DNA of 8,498 nt. Origin: an uncultured Oscillibacter sp. (GTDB lineage Bacteria > Bacillota > Clostridia > Oscillospirales > Oscillospiraceae). Below the pieces are notes generated by a model, which was not told the origin of the DNA, did no database searches, and saw nothing but the letters and a program-made list of their open reading frames with translations. Shown here piece by piece: positions 1-6,951 of this stretch (position 1 is the stretch's first letter; every line of letters starts with the position of its first letter). The DNA lies in NCBI GenBank assembly GCA_948435975.1, contig CAOJHG010000069.1:1-8498 (forward strand). Reading direction: 5' to 3'. The translations under genes and the position numbers were made by a program.

Positions 1-1
1 G

Positions 2-1234
2 TGTATCGGAGCGGTGGATGACGCGGCGACGGCCCAGGCGGTGTCTCTGGCGTATCGGAGTCTGGCGCTGACAGGCCGGGATTTTGTGCTGGAGGCAAGC
101 CATATGGGTTTCGTGGCGGGACTTCTGGACGCGGTAGGGGCTCCCGATGCGGCGCGGCCCAGGCTCCTGACCTGCATCCGGGACCGGAACCAGCATGAGC
201 TTCAATCCGCGGCGTCGAAGGCGGGCCTCTCCAGGCAGGGTACGGACGCGCTCTGCCGCCTGAGCAGTTTGTCGGGAGATTGGGAAATGGTCCTGGAGGC
301 GGCGGAACCGCTGGCACTGAACGCTTCCATGGGTGCAGCTCTGACAGAACTGCGGACCTTGTGCCAGGCCCTGGCAAATGAGGGAGAGCGGCTTCGTCTG
401 GACCTGTCTCTGGTGAACGATATGGAGTATTACAACGGCCTGGTTTTGCAGGGATATCTTGCAGGCCTGCCTCGTGCGGTACTCAAGGGCGGACGCTACG
501 ATCCCTTGGCGGCCCAGTTCCGTCCGGGAGCCAAGGCGGTGGGATTCGCGCTGTACCTGAATGAGCTGGACCGCCTGAGCGACACAGCGCCTGATGAGCA
601 GGAAAAGACCATGCTGAATGTGGCTCTGCCCAAGGGACGGTTAGGCGACAAGGCTTACAATCTCCTGGCAGATGTGGGATATGGCTGCCCTGAGGACTAT
701 AACGACACACGGAAACTGGTTGTGGAGAACCCCGCCGCCGGTATCCGCTACTTTCTGGTGAAGCCCAGCGACGTGGCGATTTACGTGGAGCATGGCGCGG
801 CGGATATCGGCATTGCAGGCAAAGACATCCTGCGGGAATCCGGCGCGGACGTTTACGAGCTGCTGGACACAGGCTTAGGCAGGTGCCGCATGTGCGTGGC
901 AGGCCCTGAGGATTTTCAGGATGATCCAGGCCGGTCTCTGCGGGTGGCGACAAAATTCGTGAACATTGCCAAGGACTACTATGCCGCCCAGGGCCGGGAC
1001 ATCGACATCATCAAGCTGAACGGTTCCATTGAGCTGGCTCCTATACTGGGTCTGAGTGACGTGATCGTGGACATCGTGGAGACTGGGACAACCTTGAAAG
1101 AGAACAACCTGCGGGTCCTGACGGAGTTCCTGCCCATCTCGGCGCGGTTCATCGCCAACCGGGCCAGCTATCAGTTCAAGCGGGAAAAAATCGACGCGCT
1201 TATCAAGAAGCTGACGGAGGTGACCCAGGCATGA
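2..1234 (+). CDS. hisZG: HisZ-HisG fusion: ATP phosphoribosyltransferase regulatory domain joined to the short-form catalytic subunit (5' partial)
   Basis: Catalyses and controls the first step of histidine synthesis, joining PRPP and ATP to give phosphoribosyl-ATP. The frame is open to the left window edge, so the true start is missing; the GTG at 14 is only the first internal start-like codon. The part up to about 580 is the C-terminal half of HisZ, a catalytically inactive histidyl-tRNA-synthetase-like fold: it shows the MEYYNGL stretch (422-442), GGRYD (488-502) and AVGFALYLNELD. A short polar linker (about 580-610) leads, without a stop, into HisG at ATG 611, which begins MLNVALPKGRLG and is about 207 residues long. 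That is the short form, lacking the C-terminal regulatory domain. The PRPP-binding signature DVIVDIVETGTTL lies at 1058-1096. In most bacteria with short HisG the two subunits are separate genes forming a hetero-octamer; here they are one polypeptide. The stop overlaps the hisD start as ATGA. Confidence 0.93.
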   Translation, partial: CIGAVDDAATAQAVSLAYRSLALTGRDFVLEASHMGFVAGLLDAVGAPDAARPRLLTCIRDRNQHELQSAASKAGLSRQGTDALCRLSSLSGDWEMVLEAAEPLALNASMGAALTELRTLCQALANEGERLRLDLSLVNDMEYYNGLVLQGYLAGLPRAVLKGGRYDPLAAQFRPGAKAVGFALYLNELDRLSDTAPDEQEKTMLNVALPKGRLGDKAYNLLADVGYGCPEDYNDTRKLVVENPAAGIRYFLVKPSDVAIYVEHGAADIGIAGKDILRESGADVYELLDTGLGRCRMCVAGPEDFQDDPGRSLRVATKFVNIAKDYYAAQGRDIDIIKLNGSIELAPILGLSDVIVDIVETGTTLKENNLRVLTEFLPISARFIANRASYQFKREKIDALIKKLTEVTQA

Positions 1235-2502
1235 TGCGTATTTTAGCGTTTGACAGTCTGGCCCCAGAGGAATTTTTGAACCGGGACATTCGGGCTGAGG
1301 AGGATGTATCCGCCGCTGTGGATGAAATTCTATCAACAGTCCGGGCAGGAGGCGACGCAGCCCTGCGGGAGTACACACGGCGTTTCGACGGCGCGGCTCT
1401 GGAGACGCTGCAAGTGACAGAGACGGAATTTGACGAAGCCATGGGGAATGTGAGCCTTTATTTTCTGGAGACACTTCAGGAAGCGGCGGAGAACATCCGG
1501 CGTTTTCATGAGCGGCAGAAGCAGAACGATTTTGTCCTGTCGGACCGTCCTGGAGTGGTAATGGGCCAGCGGTGGACCCCTATTGAACGGGTAGGCGTTT
1601 GCGTACCTCGAAGTCCGGAGGCGTTTCCTTCCACCATTCTGATGAACGTTATCCCGGCGAAAATCGCAGGCGTTGAAAAAATCGTACTGGTGACGCCTCC
1701 GCGCAGGGATGGGAGCGTCAGTCCAGAGGCGCTGGCGGCGGCCCGTCTGGCAGGCGCGTCTTCCGTGTTCAAGGCTGGAGGCGCTCAGGCGGTAGCGGCG
1801 CTGGCCTACGGAACAGAGAGCGTACCAAAGGTGGATAAGATTGTAGGTCCTGGCGGGGTCTTTGTGGCCACGGCTAAGCGGAAGGTCTTTGGCGTGGTGG
1901 ATATTGACATGATTGCGGGACCAAGTGAAATCCTGGTGCTGGCAGATGGAAAGTCGGACCCGGCGTGGGTAGCGGCGGACCTTTTGAGCCAGGCGGAACA
2001 CGACGAATTGGCCTCTCCGGTGCTGGTAACGGACAGTTGGGCGCTGGCGGAGGCGGTCCAAAAGGAGGTGGAGCGTCAGTTAGCGTCCCTTCCCCGGGAG
2101 AATGTGGCGCGGAAAGCTGTGGAGGACAATGGAAAAATCATTGTGGCGGACGATCTGGACAAGGCGCTGCTGGCTGTGAACCGCATTGCTCCGGAACACT
2201 TGGAGCTGTGTGTAGACGACCCGTTTTCCTTGCTGCCCCGTGTGCGGAATGCCGGGAGTATTTTCCTGGGCCGTTCCACCCCTGAAGCCCTTGGAGACTA
2301 CTTCGCCGGACCGAACCACACCCTGCCTACCTCCGGCACAGCCCGCTTTTCCAGCCCCCTGGGCGTGGACGATTTTATGAAGCGCTCCAGTTTCCTTTAT
2401 TACAGTCAGGCAGCTCTGAACGGCTGTGCGGACCGGATTGCGGATTTTGCCCGCCGGGAGGGACTGGAGGCCCACGCCCGCTCTGCCTTGAGCCGTCTAT
2501 GA
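1231..2502 (+). CDS. hisD: Histidinol dehydrogenase
   Basis: Zinc- and NAD-dependent enzyme that oxidises L-histidinol through histidinal to L-histidine, the last two steps of the pathway. The 423-residue length is normal. Residues matching the four E. coli zinc ligands are present: Q254 and H257 in SQAEHDE, D356 in LGDYF and H415 near the C-terminus in LEAHA. The catalytic Glu-His pair is E322-H323 in APEHLEL. The family signature is visible as IDMIAGPSEILVLAD. The start could be ATG 1231 or the adjacent ATG 1234; GGAGGTGA at 1217-1224 serves either. The gene overlaps the HisG stop by 4 nt, implying translational coupling. One oddity is the loop after VCVP (residues 123-126), which reads RSPEAFPST where most homologues I remember have GG after the proline and Tyr two residues before it. 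Confidence 0.97.
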   Translation: MMRILAFDSLAPEEFLNRDIRAEEDVSAAVDEILSTVRAGGDAALREYTRRFDGAALETLQVTETEFDEAMGNVSLYFLETLQEAAENIRRFHERQKQNDFVLSDRPGVVMGQRWTPIERVGVCVPRSPEAFPSTILMNVIPAKIAGVEKIVLVTPPRRDGSVSPEALAAARLAGASSVFKAGGAQAVAALAYGTESVPKVDKIVGPGGVFVATAKRKVFGVVDIDMIAGPSEILVLADGKSDPAWVAADLLSQAEHDELASPVLVTDSWALAEAVQKEVERQLASLPRENVARKAVEDNGKIIVADDLDKALLAVNRIAPEHLELCVDDPFSLLPRVRNAGSIFLGRSTPEALGDYFAGPNHTLPTSGTARFSSPLGVDDFMKRSSFLYYSQAALNGCADRIADFARREGLEAHARSALSRL

Positions 2503-2574
2503 ATGCTGAAGCGCCACACTTTGGAGGATAGCAGCGAAGAAGACAAAAGCCATAAAAAAGAGGTGCCGATATGA
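2503..2574 (+). CDS. Possible 23-residue ORF filling the hisD-hisC gap
   Basis: An ATG begins directly after the hisD stop (TGA then ATG, no gap). The frame stays open for 23 codons and ends at a TGA at 2572-2574 that overlaps the hisC ATG as ATGA. The predicted peptide starts MLKRHTLEDSSEED and is very rich in charged residues, with two histidines. It has no membrane segment or domain I recognise. No Shine-Dalgarno lies before its ATG, so translation would depend on reinitiation by ribosomes leaving hisD. An ORF this short can arise by chance, and the AGAGGTG serving hisC lies inside it. It may act only to carry ribosomes across the gap, or may not be translated. Confidence 0.25.
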   Translation: MLKRHTLEDSSEEDKSHKKEVPI

Positions 2575-3638
2575 GCAGATTTCTTTCTTCCGAGGCCAGC
2601 CGCCTGAATCCCTATACTCCCGGCGAGCAGCCCCAGGACCAGCTATACATCAAACTGAACACCAACGAGAGTCCCTTTCCTCCGTCTCCCAAAGTACTGG
2701 AGGCGGTCTCTCAGGAAGAGATAGGAAAGCTCTACCTTTATTCCGACCCTGCCTGTACAGTTCTGAACGCCGCTGTTGCCAAGCGCTACCATCTCCAGTC
2801 AGAGAACGTCCTCACAGGCAATGGCTCTGACGAGATTCTGGCCTTTGCTTTCCGGGCGTTCTGCGGTGAGGGGAGAGACGTGGCCTATGCAGATATTACT
2901 TACGGCTTCTACACCGCACAAAGCGCCCTCTTCGGCTTGAAGGAGACCATTATCCCTCTGCGGGAGGATTTTTCCCTGAATGTAGAGGACTATCTGGAGT
3001 TCCCCGGCACGGTGGTGATTGCCAACCCCAACGCCCCCACAGGTATGACGGCCCCTCTGCCCGGCATTCGCCGCCTGTTGGAGAGGGACCCGAATCGCGT
3101 GGTTATTATAGACGAGGCTTATGTAGACTTCGGCGGAGAGAGCTGCGTTCCTCTTTTGAAGGAGTATGAGAACCTGTTGGTAGTGCAGACCATGTCCAAG
3201 AGCCGCTCTCTGGCAGGCGGACGGGTGGGCTTTGCCCTGGGCAGTGCGGAGCTCATCGCGGACCTGAACCGGGTGAAGTACAGCTTTAATCCCTATAACA
3301 TCAACCGGCTCTCTCTTCTGGCAGGCGCCGCCGCCATAGAAGATGAAGACTATTTCCAAGCCTGCTGCAAAGCTGTGCAGGAGACCCGCTCCTGGACTGT
3401 AAAGGCGCTAAAGACTCTGGGCTTTACGGTGCTTCCCTCCTGTGCGAATTTTGTGTTTGCCAAGTCGGACAGGCTCTCCGGGGAGACCCTGTACCGGAGG
3501 CTGAAAGACCGGGGCATCCTGGTCCGCTGGTTCGGCAGGGAGCGCATCCGGGACTATCTCCGCATCACCATTGGCTCTCAAAAACAAATGGAAGCGCTGA
3601 TTGAGGCCGCCGCTGCGCTTTTGAAGGAGGGGAACTGA
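2571..3638 (+). CDS. hisC: Histidinol-phosphate aminotransferase
   Basis: PLP-dependent fold-type I (class II) aminotransferase that converts imidazole acetol phosphate plus glutamate into L-histidinol phosphate and 2-oxoglutarate. Its 355 residues are the usual size. Visible landmarks in order are the N-terminal NTNESPFPPSP, NGSDEIL at the cofactor phosphate site, NPNAPTG at 152-158, the cofactor-ring aspartate D181 in IIDEAYVDFG, the Schiff-base lysine K210 in TMSKSRSLAGGRVGF, and R331 in DYLRITIG, the expected substrate carboxylate or phosphate contact. The start is supported by AGAGGTG at 2559-2565, five nt upstream. It follows hisD after 68 nt and is separated from hisB by a single base. 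Such enzymes sometimes also act on aromatic amino acids, but the position inside the his operon makes histidine the main role. Confidence 0.96.
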   Translation: MSRFLSSEASRLNPYTPGEQPQDQLYIKLNTNESPFPPSPKVLEAVSQEEIGKLYLYSDPACTVLNAAVAKRYHLQSENVLTGNGSDEILAFAFRAFCGEGRDVAYADITYGFYTAQSALFGLKETIIPLREDFSLNVEDYLEFPGTVVIANPNAPTGMTAPLPGIRRLLERDPNRVVIIDEAYVDFGGESCVPLLKEYENLLVVQTMSKSRSLAGGRVGFALGSAELIADLNRVKYSFNPYNINRLSLLAGAAAIEDEDYFQACCKAVQETRSWTVKALKTLGFTVLPSCANFVFAKSDRLSGETLYRRLKDRGILVRWFGRERIRDYLRITIGSQKQMEALIEAAAALLKEGN

Positions 3639-3639
3639 T

Positions 3640-4227
3640 ATGCGGACAGCATCCATCCAGCGGGATACCAAAGAGACGCAGATTCGGCTGTCCTTGAATC
3701 TGGACGGCACAGGAAAAGCGGAAATCATCACTGGCTGCGGCTTTCTGGACCATATGCTGACCCTCTTCGCGCACCACGGCGATTTTGACCTTGCCATCCA
3801 GTGCCATGGAGACACAGAGGTAGACTATCACCACTCTGTAGAGGACATTGGAATCTGCCTGGGCAAAGCATTCAGCCAGGCCTTGGGAGACAAGCGCGGC
3901 ATCATCCGCTACGGCCAGTTCCTTCTGCCTATGGACGAGACGCTGGTCCTCAGCGCGGTGGACCTCTCCGGGCGGGACTATTTAGGCTGGTCGGTGGACC
4001 TGCCCGCGTCCAAGGTGGGAGATTTTGACACGGAACTGGCCCAGGAATTCTGGCTGGGCTTCATCCGAAACTGCCCCGGCTCTCTTCATGTCCGTAAGAT
4101 GGCGGGAGAGAACACCCACCACATCCTGGAAGCAGTCTTTAAGGGCCTGGGCCGAACGCTGAAAGCTGCGGCGGCGATAGACCCCAAGCACGCGGACGAA
4201 ATTCCCAGCACGAAAGGTATGCTGTAA
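3640..4227 (+). CDS. hisB: Imidazoleglycerol-phosphate dehydratase
   Basis: Manganese-dependent dehydratase that turns imidazole glycerol phosphate into imidazole acetol phosphate, step six of the pathway. The protein is 195 residues, the length of the monofunctional enzyme. It carries no N-terminal HAD phosphatase domain such as enterobacterial HisB has, which fits with the separate PHP phosphatase at the right end. Metal-binding motifs are FLDHM at 35-39, HHSVED at 64-69 and NTHHILEA at 158-165, the two His-rich elements being the family signatures. The C-terminal PSTKG at 189-193 is also typical. GGAGG at 3626-3630 precedes the ATG, which lies one base after the hisC stop. The TAA abuts the hisH ATG with no spacing, suggesting coupled translation. 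Confidence 0.97.
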   Translation: MRTASIQRDTKETQIRLSLNLDGTGKAEIITGCGFLDHMLTLFAHHGDFDLAIQCHGDTEVDYHHSVEDIGICLGKAFSQALGDKRGIIRYGQFLLPMDETLVLSAVDLSGRDYLGWSVDLPASKVGDFDTELAQEFWLGFIRNCPGSLHVRKMAGENTHHILEAVFKGLGRTLKAAAAIDPKHADEIPSTKGML

Positions 4228-4839
4228 ATGATTGCGATTGTAGATTATGGCGTGGGGAACCTGTTTTCCCTGTCCTCCAGTCTGCGGGCGCTGGGACTGG
4301 AGGCGGAGGTAACCCGTGACGAAGGCCGTCTCAGACGGGCCAACCATATCATCCTCCCCGGTGTAGGCGCTTTTGGAGACGCGAAGGCGAAACTGGACGC
4401 TGCAAGGCTGACGCCGGTGCTGCTGGAGGAGGCGGAGAAAAAGCCGTTCCTGGGCATCTGCTTGGGAATGCAGCTTCTGTTTGACAAGAGCTGCGAGTAC
4501 GGCGAACATCCCGGCCTGGGTCTGGTCCCCGGCCAGGTAACGGACCTGCGGAGCGGCTTGGCGGATAAGACATTAAAGGTCCCTCACATGGGCTGGAACC
4601 GTCTGGAGATTGTGAAGGACGACCCGCTGTTCAAATATTTCAACGGCGGAGAATATGTTTATTATGTTCACAGCTTTTATGCTAAGGACTGCTGGGAAAG
4701 TACTTTAGGCACATCTCAATATGGAAACGTGGCAGTCACCGGCGCTGTCCGCCGCGGGTGCGTCTGGGGGACCCAGTTTCATCCGGAGAAATCCGGGGAT
4801 GCGGGTCTGCGGCTGCTGCGGGCTTTTTCCGAGCTGTGA
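4228..4839 (+). CDS. hisH: Imidazole glycerol phosphate synthase, glutamine amidotransferase subunit
   Basis: Class I glutamine amidotransferase that hydrolyses glutamine and passes ammonia to the HisF barrel, forming imidazole glycerol phosphate and AICAR. The 203-residue length is normal. The catalytic triad is visible: nucleophile C78 in GICLGMQ, and H185 and E187 in QFHPEKS. The oxyanion-strand element PGVG is at 44-47 and the HisF-contacting PHMGWN is at 119-124. The N-terminal IVDYGVGNL is the family hallmark. The ATG abuts the hisB stop and no strong Shine-Dalgarno is separate from the end of hisB, so translation probably depends on coupling. Its partner hisF lies about 1.3 kb downstream, with the flavoprotein gene and hisA between them. 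Confidence 0.97.
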   Translation: MIAIVDYGVGNLFSLSSSLRALGLEAEVTRDEGRLRRANHIILPGVGAFGDAKAKLDAARLTPVLLEEAEKKPFLGICLGMQLLFDKSCEYGEHPGLGLVPGQVTDLRSGLADKTLKVPHMGWNRLEIVKDDPLFKYFNGGEYVYYVHSFYAKDCWESTLGTSQYGNVAVTGAVRRGCVWGTQFHPEKSGDAGLRLLRAFSEL

Positions 4840-4854
4840 GAAGGGAGGAGCGTC

Positions 4855-5325
4855 ATGCGAAGAGTTGACCACGAAGTGACCGACCCCGTTAAAATCCGGG
4901 AGATCATCACTGCCTGCACCTGCTGCCGTATTGGATTGTGTGACAATGGGCAGGCGTATATCGTGCCGCTGAACTTCGGCTTTGTGGAGAAACACGGTCA
5001 TTACACGCTCTATTTCCACAGCGCCAAAGAGGGCCGCAAAATCGACCTGCTGCGGAAAACGGACAGGGTTTCCTTTGAGATGGACACCGGCTATGAGCTG
5101 GTCACGGGAGAAAGGGCTTGTAATTACTCGGCCCGATATCAGTGCATCATGGGCACGGGGACAGTAACGATGCTGGAGGACCCCGCTGAAAAAATGGAGG
5201 GCCTGACGGCAATCATGAATCATGCGGCCGGACGGAAGGCGTGGCAGTTTGACAGCGCCGTTATGGAGCGGACCTGCGTCGTCCGCCTGGAGGTGGAGGA
5301 GCTTACCTGTAAGGTCCGGACCTGA
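4855..5325 (+). CDS. Pyridoxamine 5'-phosphate oxidase-like (NimA-type) flavin-binding protein
   Basis: A 156-residue protein of the split-barrel FMN-binding superfamily, closest by eye to the NimA-like group often labelled pyridoxamine 5'-phosphate oxidase family protein. Supporting segments are the N-terminal MRRVDHEVTD, the strand YIVPLNFGF at about 35-43, YFHSAKEGRKIDLL at 53-66 (the likely FMN phosphate-contacting region), VSFEMDTGYELV, and a C-terminal RLEVEEL strand. Length matches the family and it looks intact. It is cytoplasmic, with no signal peptide. AAGGGAGGAG at 4841-4850 gives a good ribosome site for ATG 4855, only 15 nt after hisH, so it is probably cotranscribed with the his genes. 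Members of this group include nitroimidazole reductases, but most have unknown substrates and no histidine-pathway role is established to my knowledge. The exact function is not assigned here. Confidence 0.85.
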   Translation: MRRVDHEVTDPVKIREIITACTCCRIGLCDNGQAYIVPLNFGFVEKHGHYTLYFHSAKEGRKIDLLRKTDRVSFEMDTGYELVTGERACNYSARYQCIMGTGTVTMLEDPAEKMEGLTAIMNHAAGRKAWQFDSAVMERTCVVRLEVEELTCKVRT

Positions 5326-5469
5326 GGACAGAAAAATTCCGGAGCCATGGAAAGGAACCGGAAAGATTTGGATAGAATAGGGGAAGCCGCCGTTTGGGAT
5401 TGGATGGGCCTGACTGTCCCAGAGAAGGAAAAGGGCGGAATTGACAGGCCGCTGACAGGAGGAAATACG
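5326..5469 (+). other. 144-nt gap between the flavoprotein gene and hisA
   Basis: One of the two longest gaps in the operon. It holds the hisA ribosome site and an ATG at 5347 that is in frame with hisA, but the extra 41 codons have no resemblance to HisA. GGCCTG at 5407-5412 can pair with CAGGCC at 5445-5450 across a 32-nt loop, a weak stem with no U-tract after it. A TTGACA at 5441-5446 has no acceptable -10 partner. I see no convincing promoter or terminator. Confidence 0.5.
5457..5462 (+). promoter_or_regulatory. Strong Shine-Dalgarno that fixes the hisA start at 5470
   Basis: AGGAGG sits seven nt before ATG 5470, where the protein starts directly with MQIFPAIDLRGGR, the canonical HisA N-terminus. 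The upstream in-frame ATG 5347 has only GGAG at a 2-nt spacing. This favours 5470 over the longer reading. Confidence 0.85.
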
Positions 5470-6189
5470 ATGCAGATTTTTCCAGCAATTGATCTTCGGG
5501 GGGGCCGGGTGGTTCGCCTGTACCAAGGGGACTACAACCAGGAGACCGTCTATAGTACAGATCCCTGCGCCCAAGCCCGGGAATTTCTTACCGCCGGGGC
5601 CAGCCATCTTCATGTAGTGGACCTGGACGGGGCCCGGGACGGCGCGCCTGTGAACTTCGATTCCATTGCCGCCATAGTGAAACAGGGAGGCCTTTACACT
5701 GAAGTGGGCGGCGGCATTCGGACTGAGGCGCGTATCTGTGACTATTTGGCTCTGGGTGTGGGGCGCTGTATCCTGGGCACAATCGCTGTACAGGATTTTA
5801 ACTTTACGGCTGAAATGGTAAAAAAGTACAGCGGTCAGATTGTGGTAGGCGTGGATGCACGAGACGGCTATGTAGCGGTGAACGGCTGGAAGGAGCTGTC
5901 CCAGGAAAGAGGCGTGGATTTCTGCCGCCGTCTGCGGGATATCGGTGTGAAGACAGTTATCTACACGGACATCAGCCGGGACGGCGCAGGCCTGGGGACG
6001 AATCTGGAGCTTTATCAGGAGCTGTCCGCCATTGAGGGTCTGGAGATCGTGGCCTCCGGCGGCGTGAGTTCTATGAAGGAGCTACGGGAGCTGGCGCGGT
6101 CCGGCATCCGTGCGGCGATTCTGGGAAAGGCTCTCTACAATGGCCGGCTGGACCTTCGAACGGTGATTCAAGAGGTGGGGGCATGTTAG
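5470..6189 (+). CDS. hisA: ProFAR isomerase, HisA
   Basis: TIM-barrel isomerase (1-(5-phosphoribosyl)-5-[(5-phosphoribosylamino)methylideneamino]imidazole-4-carboxamide isomerase) that carries out the Amadori rearrangement of ProFAR to PRFAR, the substrate of HisHF. From the chosen start it is 239 residues, the usual size. The catalytic base D8 is in PAIDLRGGR and the catalytic acid D129 is in VGVDARDG, followed by the typical GW at 139-140. Phosphate-binding loops are visible as EVGGGIRT near 78-85 in the N-terminal half and VASGGVSS near 194-201 in the C-terminal half. The frame extends 41 codons upstream to ATG 5347, but the start at 5470 is preferred because of its Shine-Dalgarno and the family alignment. 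The end overlaps the hisF start by 7 nt, so the two barrel enzymes are probably translationally coupled. It is preceded by a 144-nt gap after the flavoprotein gene. Confidence 0.97.
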   Translation: MQIFPAIDLRGGRVVRLYQGDYNQETVYSTDPCAQAREFLTAGASHLHVVDLDGARDGAPVNFDSIAAIVKQGGLYTEVGGGIRTEARICDYLALGVGRCILGTIAVQDFNFTAEMVKKYSGQIVVGVDARDGYVAVNGWKELSQERGVDFCRRLRDIGVKTVIYTDISRDGAGLGTNLELYQELSAIEGLEIVASGGVSSMKELRELARSGIRAAILGKALYNGRLDLRTVIQEVGAC

Positions 6190-6938
6190 CCAAGCGCATC
6201 ATCCCCTGTCTGGATGTGCGGGATGGCCGGGTCGTCAAGGGCACCAATTTCGGGGGACTCCGGGACATGGCGGACCCGGTGGACATGGCCCGGTTCTACA
6301 ACGAGTCCGGGGCCGACGAGCTGGTGTTCTACGATATTACTGCATCTGCCGAGGGACGGGGGCTGTTCACGGACATTCTGCGGCAGGTGGCGTCAGAGAT
6401 TTTCATTCCGCTGACGGTAGGCGGCGGCATCCGGACCCTGGACGACTTCGACCGGGTGTTGAAATGCGGCGCGGACAAGGTGAGCGTGAACTCCGGCGCC
6501 ATTGCGGACCCTCGTCTCATCGGCGAGGCGGCGAAGAAGTATGGCGATCAATGCGTGGTGCTGAGTATGGATGTAAAGCGGATAGGCGGACAATTCCGCC
6601 TCTTTGCAAAGGGGGGACGGGAGGATACCGGCATCGACGCGATGGAATGGGCGGTTCAGGGCGTAGGGGACGGCGCGGGAGAAATCGTGCTGAACTCCAT
6701 TGATACCGACGGCGTAAAAAATGGTTTCGACCTGGAGATGCTGGACGCGCTGACGGCACGGGTGAATGTCCCTGTGATTGCAAGCGGCGGTGCCGGGAAC
6801 ATGGACCACTTTGCGGAGCTTTTCACCCATCCCGGCATCGACGCAGGCTTGGCGGCCTCGATTTTCCATACGAAGCAGGTGGACATCAGGGACTTGAAGC
6901 GATTTTTGCGGAAAAAGGGCGTGGAAATGCGCCTGTGA
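6183..6938 (+). CDS. hisF: Imidazole glycerol phosphate synthase, cyclase subunit
   Basis: TIM-barrel cyclase that uses ammonia from HisH to convert PRFAR into imidazole glycerol phosphate and AICAR. The protein is 251 residues, the usual length. The two catalytic aspartates are at the same positions as in the Thermotoga enzyme: D11 in IPCLDVRDGRVVKG and D130 in LSMDVKR. Phosphate-binding loops are TVGGGIRT near 78-85 and ASGGAGN near 200-206, and the barrel element LNSIDTDGVKNGFD is present. ATG 6183 lies inside the last codons of hisA, with AGAGGTGGGG at 6171-6180 as the ribosome site. Its glutaminase partner is hisH, located before the flavoprotein gene. The next gene, kptA, starts 13 nt after its stop. 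Confidence 0.98.
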   Translation: MLAKRIIPCLDVRDGRVVKGTNFGGLRDMADPVDMARFYNESGADELVFYDITASAEGRGLFTDILRQVASEIFIPLTVGGGIRTLDDFDRVLKCGADKVSVNSGAIADPRLIGEAAKKYGDQCVVLSMDVKRIGGQFRLFAKGGREDTGIDAMEWAVQGVGDGAGEIVLNSIDTDGVKNGFDLEMLDALTARVNVPVIASGGAGNMDHFAELFTHPGIDAGLAASIFHTKQVDIRDLKRFLRKKGVEMRL

Positions 6939-6951
6939 GGGAAAACATAAT

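Noticed and set aside
1333..2061. Minus-strand frame of 242 codons within hisD
   Set aside because: It lies fully inside hisD and its translation is arginine-rich without domain features, as expected for an antisense shadow.
1965..2285. Plus-strand frame rich in glycine inside hisD
   Set aside because: It is an alternate frame of hisD, which has all its catalytic residues; the glycine richness reflects GC-rich codons read out of frame.
1748..3332. Repeated short string CTGGCAGGCG within hisD and hisC
   Set aside because: In each case it encodes part of a Leu-Ala-Gly run in a real gene, so codon use explains it better than a DNA motif.
5373..5378. TAGAAT as a possible -10 box before hisA
   Set aside because: No recognisable -35 box lies 16-18 nt upstream.
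5441..5471. TTGACA as a possible promoter for hisA
   Set aside because: A 17-nt spacer leads to AATACG, a poor -10. The next option, TACGAT, needs a 19-nt spacer and would place the start point inside hisA.
4705..5613. Long open frame of 302 codons on the minus strand
   Set aside because: It runs antisense across the end of hisH, the whole flavoprotein gene and the start of hisA, all with clear family motifs. Its translation is unlike any protein I know, and long antisense frames are expected in GC-rich coding DNA.
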